From JAHDCC01 sp964551835 (GTDB taxonomy: Bacteria; Actinomycetota; Acidimicrobiia; Acidimicrobiales; SZUA-35), in contig CAZKEM010000003.1 of assembly GCA_964551835.1 (NCBI GenBank), forward strand, positions 1-30,957: a stretch of 30,957 nucleotides of DNA, given 5' to 3'. Below, in pieces: positions 7,652 through 15,168 of this stretch. The notes under the pieces were generated by a model that was not told where the DNA came from, did not search any database, and saw only the letters and a list, made by a program, of their open reading frames with translations. Made by a program: the position numbers and the translations under genes. How positions within the stretch are numbered: the stretch's first letter is position 1; each line of letters begins with the position of its first letter.

Positions 7652-8683
7652 CTACGCAAAGAACTGACGCGCTACATTCCAAAGTTCTGGCTGGACTGTT
7701 TTGAGCTCGGCGATGGCCTCTGCGAGCGGAACCCTGACTATTCGGTCACTTTGAAGGGCCACCATCTTGCCCCAGTCTCGATCGGCGACGGCGTCGATGG
7801 CCGCTATGCCATACCGGGTAGCTAACACCCGATCATGAGCCGTTGGAGTCCCACCTCGTTGCACGTGACCCAGAATCGTGACCCTGGTTTCGTAGCCGGT
7901 TCGTTTCTCGATTTCTGCGCCCAAAATGTTGGCGACGCCACCGAGCCGGACGTGACCAAAATCGTCGTAGGTCTCTGCGCCTATATCGATCGTGCCCTCA
8001 ACCGGTTTCGCTCCCTCGGCCACGACTACGATCGAAGCGAACTTGCCGTAGTTTTCGTGACGTCGAGTTATTGACGCACAAACTTCGGTGATGTCAAATG
8101 GTTCCTCAGGGATGAGGGTCAGCGACGCCCCTCCCGCGATGCCAGCCCATGTCGCTATATGGCCGACATGGCGACCCATGACTTCAACGACCATAACCCG
8201 ATTGTGACTCTCTGCAGTTGTGTGAAGCCTACCAATCGCTTCGGTAGCGATCGACACAGCAGTATCGAAGCCGAAGGTTCGTTCGGTCGCTCCAACATCA
8301 TTATCGATCGTCTTTGGCACACCCACGACTGGCAGGCCACGGCCAAACATTTCATTCGCCCCCGAAAGAGTTCCTTCACCACCAATAGCGATTACGGCGT
8401 CGACCCCCGCTGACGTAACATTGTCCAGGATTTGCTCCGGCCCATCGGCCGCGCTAAAGGGGTTAAATCGGCTTGTACCCAGAATTGTGCCACCGATTGG
8501 GAGAGTACCTCGAAGTCGACCGATGTCGAGCGGAACCTTTTCGTCGTCGAGCAGTCCTCGCCAGCCGTCAAGGTATCCAACTACTTCGAAGCCGTATTCT
8601 TTAATAGCTTTTCTTACAACCGCCCGAATGACTGCATTGAGACCAGGACAGTCACCACCGCCGGTCAAGACTCCAACTCGCAT
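7652..8683 (-). CDS. pfkA: 6-phosphofructokinase, group III (mixed ATP/PPi family)
   Basis: Phosphorylates fructose-6-phosphate to fructose-1,6-bisphosphate, the committed step of glycolysis. With the ATG at 8681-8683 the product has 343 residues; GGAGG lies 6 bases upstream, so I prefer it over an in-frame TTG four codons earlier. Visible motifs are Gly-Gly-Gly-Asp-Cys-Pro-Gly-Leu-Asn at 8-16, Gly-Gly-Glu-Gly-Thr-Leu at 101-106 and Pro-Lys-Thr-Ile-Asp-Asn-Asp at 123-129, with catalytic Asp127. The two positions that separate ATP from PPi enzymes are Gly104 and Lys124. Gly104 points to ATP use, while Lys124 is typical of PPi enzymes; the combination is known among actinobacterial group III ATP-PFKs. 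It is the last gene of a minus-strand run, 58 bases after glucokinase. Confidence 0.92.
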   Translation of the reverse strand: MRVGVLTGGGDCPGLNAVIRAVVRKAIKEYGFEVVGYLDGWRGLLDDEKVPLDIGRLRGTLPIGGTILGTSRFNPFSAADGPEQILDNVTSAGVDAVIAIGGEGTLSGANEMFGRGLPVVGVPKTIDNDVGATERTFGFDTAVSIATEAIGRLHTTAESHNRVMVVEVMGRHVGHIATWAGIAGGASLTLIPEEPFDITEVCASITRRHENYGKFASIVVVAEGAKPVEGTIDIGAETYDDFGHVRLGGVANILGAEIEKRTGYETRVTILGHVQRGGTPTAHDRVLATRYGIAAIDAVADRDWGKMVALQSDRIVRVPLAEAIAELKTVQPELWNVARQFFA

Positions 8684-8741
8684 CAAACCCTCCAAAGTAC
8701 CATCGGCCTATCCTCCAGGGCAACCGTGACAACGTCGGCGG

Positions 8742-9710
8742 CTACTGCATGGATTCTTCAATGAAGACATCGTACCCGTTGATGGCAGCTCCGATCGCTC
8801 CCGATTCTGGACCCATTTGAGCTGTCACGATCGGCGTCTCAGGGCGATAATCGCTGCCCATCAGTTGCCCTGGCACTCGTGCCTTCACGTCTGCGATAAA
8901 CGTCTCCGCCAAATTTGACAGTCCGCCGCCGATAACAATGACGCCGGGGTCCAACAAACTGACCAGTCCTGCGATCCCGACGGATGTCCATATGGCAAAC
9001 CGATCCAAAATTTCTTGAGCGCTTGGGTCCCCCTCATCGAGGGCGGCTGAAACATGTTCACCCCTAATATGGTCCAACACTCCCCCTGCCAGTTCCAATA
9101 CGCGATTCGGCCCAGCCTCGGTAACTAATTCCTTAGCGAGGTTTGCCAGTCCAGTACCCGAAGAATATGCCTCCCAGCAGCCCTTGAGGCCACAACTACA
9201 GACCGCTCCACCATGGCTGATCTGGACATGCCCGGGTTCTCCGGCAAACCCATTGACGCCGGTCACGACCTGATCGTTGATTATCAGTCCACCACCAATC
9301 CCAGTTCCCTGGGTGATCATGGCGACATCGCTATATCCCTTAGCTGCACCCAATCGATGTTCAGCCACTACAGCGCAGGTTCCATCATTGTGACCCGCAG
9401 TCGGCACTTCGAATTCCTTACGTAACTGCGAAGCCATGTTCAACGACAAGACCCCGGGGACGTTTGGCCCGTAGTGAAGCATTCCGTTGGTATCGACCAG
9501 GCCAGGCAGGCCGACACCGATCGAATCTACTCGGCCAACATCATCGACTAGTTCAGCAACTACTGATGATATTACATTCGGCAGTTCGACATGGCTTGAT
9601 GGTGTCGGCTGACGACGCCGCGCCCGAGTCTTTCCAGTTTCGATATCGCAAACGATACCGAGTACCTTCGTTCCGCCTACATCGACGCCGATATGCACAG
9701 GTTGAGTCAT
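8742..9710 (-). CDS. glk: ROK family glucokinase
   Basis: ATP-dependent glucose kinase of the ROK family (322 residues). The phosphate-binding motif Asp-Val-Gly-Gly-Thr-Lys lies at 10-15, the catalytic base is probably Asp109 in His-Asn-Asp-Gly-Thr-Cys, and the ROK signature Gly-Glu-Pro-Gly-His occurs at 157-161. The structural zinc site Cys-Ser-Cys-Gly-Leu-Lys-Gly-Cys (Cys171, Cys173, Cys178, with His161) is complete. ATG at 9708-9710 has GGAG seven bases upstream and is preferred to the TTG immediately before it. Together with pfkA downstream it gives the first two irreversible steps of glycolysis in one unit. Two TTTCGAAC repeats lie in the 128-base upstream spacer. A ROK repressor is unlikely because no N-terminal DNA-binding domain is present. 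Confidence 0.92.
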   Translation of the reverse strand: MTQPVHIGVDVGGTKVLGIVCDIETGKTRARRRQPTPSSHVELPNVISSVVAELVDDVGRVDSIGVGLPGLVDTNGMLHYGPNVPGVLSLNMASQLRKEFEVPTAGHNDGTCAVVAEHRLGAAKGYSDVAMITQGTGIGGGLIINDQVVTGVNGFAGEPGHVQISHGGAVCSCGLKGCWEAYSSGTGLANLAKELVTEAGPNRVLELAGGVLDHIRGEHVSAALDEGDPSAQEILDRFAIWTSVGIAGLVSLLDPGVIVIGGGLSNLAETFIADVKARVPGQLMGSDYRPETPIVTAQMGPESGAIGAAINGYDVFIEESMQ

Positions 9711-9776
9711 CAAATTGCTCCTTGAGAACCGAACAACCGTACCACCGAGATCCTATGAACACCGCCTATGATCCAC

Positions 9777-9803
9777 TTTCGAACTGAGTTTGAAATTTCG
9801 AAC
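9777..9803. promoter_or_regulatory. Pair of TTTCGAAC repeats upstream of glk, possible operator
   Basis: Two identical TTTCGAAC copies at 9777-9784 and 9796-9803 lie 19 bases apart, each around a TTCGAA palindrome, in the AT-rich spacer between the coiled-coil gene and glucokinase. Spacing close to two helical turns fits a dimeric regulator, but this is inference only. Confidence 0.25.
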
Positions 9804-9838
9804 GTTTACGAGATATTTAGGCAGGGTCTCGCTTCAGT

Positions 9839-11488
9839 TCAGCCTTCAAACTGTCCAACGGTTGCCTCGGTTAGCAAAGCCCGCTGGTTTCCTACTGAAG
9901 TTGCCCAACTGGCGACCGCCTGATTAGACCCCACGACAACGACTTGTACCTTTTGGGCGAGTAGTTCGAGGGACGCCATCAGTTCAGGAATGTCTATCTG
10001 ATCGAGAGAGCCCGTCAGCGCGACCGGTATCGCACTACCAGCTTCCCATAGAGCTTCTTCTGTAACTGTACGAATGTATGACAGCAGCTCCGCGGTCAGG
10101 TGGGCTCCACGGGCTTCGGCAGCATCGCGGGCAGCGAAGATTCTAGCAATCTGCTTCCTCGACGCTTCAGCCCGCTGTTCGACGCTGTCAATCTGGACCA
10201 TCGCTCGGTTGTGGCGACCGAGTATCCGCTCGGCAACGACAATCTCCTGCCGTACTTGGTCTTGGCCGCGCACTTCGGTCTTCGCTTGGCCGTTCTCCTT
10301 GAGCCAAGACCGTGCGTAGGCCTGGGCTCGCTCCATGTCAACGTCATCCGGCGTGCCGAAACCTGGTGTCTGTAAAAGTGTCAAGAGTTCTTTTTGGGTC
10401 TCGATCCAATTCGGGTTTACCTGGACATGTTCCAACATTCGAAGCTTGGCACCAATGTCATCCGAGAGTTCGACGTCGTTGGACAGACAGAGCTGGGCTT
10501 GTTTGAGGGCCTCGCTTCGCCTTAGTTCTAGTTCGGCTACGACAGGGTCGTTGTTGAGCGTCTTTCGGGTTGCAGAACGTTGCATTTCTTGGGTTCTTAG
10601 AGCGCTACGCGCCTGCTCAAGCTGAGCCAAACTTTCGGGCGACGCCTTTGGTGACAATCTGTGCATGGTATAGCCCGTCCAACTTGATACACCCACTTTC
10701 TTCAGCAAGCTATCTAACTCAGCTGCGTCCGGAGAATGGTCCCGCCAACCCCTCTCTTCGCGAAGTTCTTCGAGCTCGAAGAGTCTGGATTCCTCATCTC
10801 GCGTTAGTAAAACCGGTTTTGCTGCCTCTTCGGCTTCAGTGACAGCCAACTTGCAGGCATCCACCTGTGTTTGGGCAGATGCGTAGGCCGCTGATAGTTG
10901 GCCGACGTGGTTTTGATGTTCCCGGAGGTACTCCTGGTAGTTCTCCCATGCATCGATGGCATCTTGGGTGCCTTCGGCCGATGTCCTTATTAAATGGTCG
11001 AAGTGGCCAGCGCGTTCTAGGGCGGCTTCCAAACCTTGTTGGCGTTCATTATCGAGGTCGACACCGTTTACCAGGCATTGGAGTTCGCGCCGCAAGCGGG
11101 CTAAGCGGGATTTAACAGTCGGGTCGAGCTGCGCCCGAACTTCTTCGACCAGAGCGGCGTCAATGTCGGCCTGTCGCTGGAGTTGGTCAATTTCTGCTTG
11201 CAGTGCAGCAGTTGCCGCTTCCTGGACGGCGCGGTTATCGGAATCGATTACAACATCTACAGTCGTGACGTGGCTCAGAGCAATTATTTCGTCGCCCTCG
11301 AGCATCAACAGGTTCGACTGGTCTTCAATCAGGCCTGAAACGCCGACAGCTGAACCGCGTGCCAAAGAACGGATGTGTTGAAGGAGAGAGCTCGCTCCAC
11401 CTTCATCGAGATTTTGCACCACAGTAACCAGGGGGTGCATCTCAACTCGGTTCTTGTTTTCCCCAATATCTAGCCGAAGTATCCGCAT
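9839..11488 (-). CDS. SMC/RecN-like coiled-coil protein without a recognisable Walker A
   Basis: I do not recognise a named family. The 549-residue product starts like an SMC-type ATPase head (Met-Arg-Ile-Leu-Arg-Leu-Asp-Ile, then His-Pro-Leu-Val-Thr-Val-Val), but where a P-loop should follow (about 24-34) the sequence is Val-Gln-Asn-Leu-Asp-Glu-Gly-Gly-Ala-Ser-Ser, with no Gly-Lys-Ser/Thr. Long helical, heptad-like stretches occupy about 85-215 and 280-470. The C-terminus returns to a beta-alpha pattern (Val-Gln-Val-Val-Val-Val-Gly-Ser near residue 518) like the D-loop/H-loop side of an ABC head. I take ATG 11486-11488 as start; a GTG ten codons earlier lacks support. The gene lies between SRPBCC and glucokinase genes on the same strand. 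A structural, non-ATPase role is inference. Confidence 0.65.
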   Translation of the reverse strand: MRILRLDIGENKNRVEMHPLVTVVQNLDEGGASSLLQHIRSLARGSAVGVSGLIEDQSNLLMLEGDEIIALSHVTTVDVVIDSDNRAVQEAATAALQAEIDQLQRQADIDAALVEEVRAQLDPTVKSRLARLRRELQCLVNGVDLDNERQQGLEAALERAGHFDHLIRTSAEGTQDAIDAWENYQEYLREHQNHVGQLSAAYASAQTQVDACKLAVTEAEEAAKPVLLTRDEESRLFELEELREERGWRDHSPDAAELDSLLKKVGVSSWTGYTMHRLSPKASPESLAQLEQARSALRTQEMQRSATRKTLNNDPVVAELELRRSEALKQAQLCLSNDVELSDDIGAKLRMLEHVQVNPNWIETQKELLTLLQTPGFGTPDDVDMERAQAYARSWLKENGQAKTEVRGQDQVRQEIVVAERILGRHNRAMVQIDSVEQRAEASRKQIARIFAARDAAEARGAHLTAELLSYIRTVTEEALWEAGSAIPVALTGSLDQIDIPELMASLELLAQKVQVVVVGSNQAVASWATSVGNQRALLTEATVGQFEG

Positions 11489-11552
11489 ATGAGATCTTCG
11501 ACTGAAAACCCAGAGCACTCAAGTAAGAAGTCAGATCTCCTGAACCGGTTAA

Positions 11553-12041
11553 CTACGCTTCGGCCCGCTCCTTAAAGCCTTGCAGGGCGGATTCAACGAT
11601 CTTGTGTTCTGCCCGTCTCTTTACGAACCCCGGAAGGGGAAACGCCAGCTCGATGAAAAGTCGGTAGGTCACCTCGGTGAGCACGCCGCCATCTTGGTCG
11701 GTGGCGGCATATGCGTACGAGCCTAGAATACGCCTCGTCAAGTCGCCCTCGACTTGGGACCACCCAAGTTCATTGGGTGCTTTGCTGTAGTCATATCGGA
11801 GAACATACCGCGACGACCGGCCCATAGCCTGCGCATTAAATTCGGCGGTCAACACCCGGCCTTGATCATCGAGTTCAAGAACTCTGCAAGACTCTATCTC
11901 TGGGACCCACTCGGGATATTTGGCAATGTCGGCACCAACGGCGAAACATTTCTCGACCGTGGCCTCAACGGTTGTTGCCGTGACTGTGCGTTCAAACAAC
12001 GCATATTCGTCTGGAACGTCTCTTAGCTCAGCTTCTTCCAC
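11553..12041 (-). CDS. SRPBCC (START-like / polyketide-cyclase-like) protein
   Basis: A 162-residue single-domain protein of the SRPBCC helix-grip fold, which binds hydrophobic ligands in a central pocket. The pattern is typical: an N-terminal strand (Phe-Glu-Arg-Thr-Val), a helix ending in Tyr-Pro-Glu-Trp-Val-Pro at about 43-48, alternating strands, and a long C-terminal helix from about 139. The start appears to be GTG 12039-12041, with no strong ribosome binding site. Mycobacterial Rv2185c is an SRPBCC protein close to the PimB' gene (Rv2188c), and the same neighbourhood is seen here with the membrane protein and PimB-like genes upstream. A role with an envelope lipid is plausible but unproven; enzymatic activity cannot be assigned. 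Confidence 0.85.
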   Translation of the reverse strand: MEEAELRDVPDEYALFERTVTATTVEATVEKCFAVGADIAKYPEWVPEIESCRVLELDDQGRVLTAEFNAQAMGRSSRYVLRYDYSKAPNELGWSQVEGDLTRRILGSYAYAATDQDGGVLTEVTYRLFIELAFPLPGFVKRRAEHKIVESALQGFKERAEA

Positions 12042-12103
12042 ATTCAGCAGTCTAGCGTCTCACTGACTTCGCTTCGCACAAAGCCGCTCGACGACGGCCG
12101 ACT

Positions 12104-12535
12104 TCACGGCAACGGTTCAAATTTGCCATGCAAGGCCCCTTGTAAGCCCATCAATCCAAAACCTAGTAGAGGTACCAGGACAGCGAAGACTGTCGAGGTG
12201 AACGGTGCAAGAGCAGCTACGACGATGCTTACAACAATTTGCAGACAAAGAAGACCCATAAACCAGTTCCGGGTTCCTTTCTCGACGGACCCATGTCCTA
12301 AGAAGAAAACTCCTGCGAGTGAGATTTCTTTGTATCTACTGGCGGAAATCGCGACAAATAGAGCGGCGCCCATCGAAATCATCCCAGCTAGAAAAAGAAC
12401 CAGGCAGAAACCCACATAGAACGGATCGAGGTCAGGTCGGCCCATCAGAGCCGCTACTGAAAAAACGATAAACAACAGAGATAGCCCAAGGTTGGTCGTC
12501 AAGAGAAATGGCCGCTTTGAACCGAGCAGAACCAT
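12104..12535 (-). CDS. Four-TM membrane protein of unknown function
   Basis: A 143-residue hydrophobic protein with four predicted membrane helices at about 11-31, 39-64, 89-111 and 113-133. The loop between the second and third carries Gly-His-Gly-Ser-Val-Glu-Lys and Asn-Trp-Phe, the most conserved-looking part. Its ATG follows directly after the PimB-like stop codon (TAA-ATG, no gap), so the two are translationally coupled. Small membrane proteins sit in the equivalent position between the SRPBCC and PimB' genes in mycobacteria, so it may serve mannolipid assembly, but that is context only. Confidence 0.75.
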   Translation of the reverse strand: MVLLGSKRPFLLTTNLGLSLLFIVFSVAALMGRPDLDPFYVGFCLVLFLAGMISMGAALFVAISASRYKEISLAGVFFLGHGSVEKGTRNWFMGLLCLQIVVSIVVAALAPFTSTVFAVLVPLLGFGLMGLQGALHGKFEPLP

Positions 12536-13669
12536 TTACAGCTCTAGATCTTCTAAGGCGGTTTGGAGCTCCTTCGCCAGCTGGTCGTAGTCGAAGATCT
12601 CCGTAGCTCGTATTCTGGCCTGCCGACCCAAATATTCGCGCTTTTCCTTGTCGTCGAAGAGGCTCTCGATCGCAGCGGCAACCGCCTGAATGTCACGTGA
12701 ATCGTCCACGATTAGACCCGTTGATCCGTCAGCAACCGCTTCGTGAGACCCTCCAGAACGCCCGGCGACTTGAGGGATCCCCGACGCCGCCGCTTCTAAG
12801 AATGCTATGCCAAAGCCTTCTTGTTCCAGTCCGAGCCAGCGTTCGTTGCACATCATCACCATCAAATCTGCGCAGCCGTACAAGTTAGCGACGTCGGCAT
12901 CGCTGATCATGCCGAGCAAGCTCGTCGGGCTACCAGTTTTGGCTATGAGTCGTTCCAGGTCCCGTTTTTGGCGGCCCACGCCACCAACTAGAAGTTTCAG
13001 GTTCACGTCGCTTCGTCTTTGGTGGACCAGAGAAGCCGCCTGGACCACTGTCGGGATTCCCTTGCGCGGCACCAAGCGGTTGACGGTCGCGATCACGAAT
13101 TCGTCGTCATCGACTCCAAAATTGGCCCTTGCTCGAGAACGCTCCTCACCTGTGAGTAGACCAAACCTGTCGGCGTCAACCCCTGGCGGTACGATGACGG
13201 ATCGGAGTGACCGCCCCGCTGCTCGCTCAGCCTCTTGGAGCGGGTATGACCCGGCTGCTATCGAAATTGACGCTCCACGAAGAATGGTCGAGAGAATCGA
13301 CTTTGATACCGGCAACCTGCCGGGTATCGCAACTTCTGCTCCATGGAGAATCAAACCATAGGGTCGATTGAGACGTGGCCCCAAAATACCAACCAACAAG
13401 ACCGGGTCCAAGAGGACTATTTCGGCGTCGTGATCCTCAACCATTTGGTTGATCCTTCTGACCAGGCCTGGCGTTGGGAGCATAGCCTTGCCCTTTGTCC
13501 GCTCAATATGGTGGTCCTGTTCGGCATCAAATTCGGCGGCACCCTCATAAGCGGTCGTCAAGACAGCCACTTCATTTGTAGGGAGTCGCCGCCATAGCTC
13601 CCACAGATAGCTCTGTATCCCGCCAATTTTCGGTGGGTAATCGTTCGTAACTAAGAGGTGCTTTACCAT
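12536..13669 (-). CDS. GT4 glycosyltransferase, PimB-like phosphatidylinositol mannosyltransferase
   Basis: Glycosyltransferase family 4, GT-B fold, 377 residues. The N-terminal domain starts Leu-Val-Thr-Asn-Asp-Tyr-Pro-Pro-Lys-Ile-Gly-Gly-Ile-Gln-Ser-Tyr-Leu, very like actinobacterial PimB', which adds the second mannose to phosphatidylinositol mannoside using GDP-mannose at the inner membrane face. The donor domain has Arg-Leu-Val-Pro-Arg-Lys-Gly at 198-204, Gly-Gly-Val-Gly-Arg with a downstream Leu-Glu at 229-239 and the EX7E motif Glu-Gly-Phe-Gly-Ile-Ala-Phe-Leu-Glu at 284-292. The start overlaps the queG stop by 7 bases (ATGGTAA), and the membrane-protein gene follows without a gap. Exact acceptor is inferred from similarity; another inositol or lipid mannosyltransferase is possible. 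Confidence 0.85.
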   Translation of the reverse strand: MVKHLLVTNDYPPKIGGIQSYLWELWRRLPTNEVAVLTTAYEGAAEFDAEQDHHIERTKGKAMLPTPGLVRRINQMVEDHDAEIVLLDPVLLVGILGPRLNRPYGLILHGAEVAIPGRLPVSKSILSTILRGASISIAAGSYPLQEAERAAGRSLRSVIVPPGVDADRFGLLTGEERSRARANFGVDDDEFVIATVNRLVPRKGIPTVVQAASLVHQRRSDVNLKLLVGGVGRQKRDLERLIAKTGSPTSLLGMISDADVANLYGCADLMVMMCNERWLGLEQEGFGIAFLEAAASGIPQVAGRSGGSHEAVADGSTGLIVDDSRDIQAVAAAIESLFDDKEKREYLGRQARIRATEIFDYDQLAKELQTALEDLEL

Positions 13670-14790
13670 GAATACCGTTTATGAAACCTTGACTCCACCG
13701 TAGCTCGAAGTTCGCGCAGTACCGATTCGTGCGGTTCGTCGTCAACAATTTCGAGTAAGAAATATAAGCCAAGGCGTTTTGCCGCCCACACTGCATGTGA
13801 CCGCAACGTCGGGTTGTCATGACCTAAGTAAGTCTTCAGGAGATCCACGACTTCTACATCCGTGGGATCTGCGGAGTTTCCGATTGCCACCAACGCAGTC
13901 CGGCGTAGTACGTCGCAATCCCGGCCGGCGATGTACCATCGCCCGTACTTGACTAGGAGCTCTTCGTCGTCAGAGCTCAGCACCCAGACAAGGTCTGCGG
14001 TTTGGTCCTTTTCTTTGACCGTTGACCGAACGGTTACCGGCGCCGACCGGTTGGGAGGACACACTTCTTGACATTCGTCACAGCCATATATTCGATTCCC
14101 AACTGCGGTTCGATACTCGATGGGTATTTCGCCGTCGGCCTGTACAAGCCAGGCGATACAGCGTCTCGCATCGACGACTCCGGGGGCAACTATCGCTCCT
14201 GTAGGGCATTCGGCAATACAGGCCGTGCACGAACCACATTGGTCGTCTTGCGGTTGACCCGTTGGCGGCAACGCAATATCGGTGAGAATGGCACCGAGCA
14301 CGACCCAACTTCCATGCCCGGGAATAATGAGATTGGCGTTCTTGCCGTACCATCCCAGTCCGGACCGCCATGCCGCATTTCGATCAACAAGGGCGTTGCT
14401 GTCAGCCAACACCTGCGCCCGTCCACCTTGGGAACGTAAAGCCTCCGCGATCGGCTCGAGCCCAGCGCGCAGTTCAGCATAGTAGTCATCCCATGAGTAC
14501 CTGGCGATCTCTGCGCCATGGGAAGACTTGCTAGTCGCCCGTGGACCTTGGTAGTAGTTAAGAGCACCCGTGATCACAGATTTGACCGATGGCAACGTCT
14601 GGGCCGGCGACGTGGACCGTCCAGGGTTTCGATACGTGAACTCCATGCGGTCTGCCAAGCCAGATTCTTTGCGACTCGGGAGAACTTCGGCCGCTGGAGA
14701 TAGGACATCTGCTGTGGTAACACCGACTGCTGAGAGTCCGGCCTGATAGCCCAACTCCTGCAGCTGTGAGACGTCAAGGGCCCGGACCAT
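13663..14790 (-). CDS. queG: Epoxyqueuosine reductase QueG
   Basis: Cobalamin- and iron-sulfur-dependent enzyme of the last step of queuosine synthesis, reducing epoxyqueuosine to queuosine in tRNAs with GUN anticodons. The 375-residue product has the N-terminal catalytic domain with Asp-Arg-Asn-Ala-Ala-Trp-Arg-Ser-Gly-Leu-Gly-Trp-Tyr-Gly-Lys-Asn at about 136-151, then two [4Fe-4S] clusters: CxxCxxCxxxCP from Cys185 and a second CxxCxxxCP group from Cys237. A HEAT-like C-terminus follows from about 285. I choose ATG 14788-14790; GTG three bases earlier is equally open. The cobalamin-lacking alternative QueH is a different fold. queF lies in this window but in another unit on the opposite strand. 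Confidence 0.92.
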   Translation of the reverse strand: MVRALDVSQLQELGYQAGLSAVGVTTADVLSPAAEVLPSRKESGLADRMEFTYRNPGRSTSPAQTLPSVKSVITGALNYYQGPRATSKSSHGAEIARYSWDDYYAELRAGLEPIAEALRSQGGRAQVLADSNALVDRNAAWRSGLGWYGKNANLIIPGHGSWVVLGAILTDIALPPTGQPQDDQCGSCTACIAECPTGAIVAPGVVDARRCIAWLVQADGEIPIEYRTAVGNRIYGCDECQEVCPPNRSAPVTVRSTVKEKDQTADLVWVLSSDDEELLVKYGRWYIAGRDCDVLRRTALVAIGNSADPTDVEVVDLLKTYLGHDNPTLRSHAVWAAKRLGLYFLLEIVDDEPHESVLRELRATVESRFHKRYSW

Positions 14791-14858
14791 CACTCCACAC
14801 TGCCAGGAATTTCGGTCAATTGGGGGTCGCCCAGGTCCAAATGCTACGTTTCTGTCAA

Positions 14859-15059
14859 CTAAATCGCATCAATCCACTCATCGTGCTGGAGCTTCGGTAC
14901 GAGGCCTGCGGTCTCGAGACGCCGCAAAGCGGAATAGTCATCCATCGCCAAGACGACGGCCTCATCGGGTCGCTGGTCGGCCAAGAAGGTGACTACACAG
15001 CCTTCACATGTCCGGGTATTTTGTTGGCTACAGGTGCCACAATCGATAGTTATATCCAT
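14859..15059 (-). CDS. Small Cys-rich protein, putative zinc or metal binding
   Basis: A 66-residue protein of unknown function. The first 25 residues hold two CxxC motifs, Cys-Gly-Thr-Cys at 7-10 and Cys-Glu-Gly-Cys at 18-21, separated by eight residues (Gln-Asn-Thr-Arg-Thr lies between), the right geometry for one four-cysteine metal site. A Val-Val-Thr-Phe-Leu strand follows, then a helix with Tyr-Ser-Ala-Leu-Arg-Arg-Leu and the end Ala-Gly-Leu-Val-Pro. I believe small proteins of this pattern recur in actinobacteria, though I cannot search. It is the first gene of the minus-strand run and precedes queG by 68 bases. No ribosome binding site is clear, so the mRNA may be leaderless. Confidence 0.7.
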   Translation of the reverse strand: MDITIDCGTCSQQNTRTCEGCVVTFLADQRPDEAVVLAMDDYSALRRLETAGLVPKLQHDEWIDAI

Positions 15060-15168
15060 AACGCAACACTAAATGCCAACTGTGACAGTCAGCCGTTCAA
15101 GAACCGAGGCTAAGTAGATGACTCGCCAATAGATCTGAGTCCCCCAAACAGCAGCTATCGTTCGGAGG

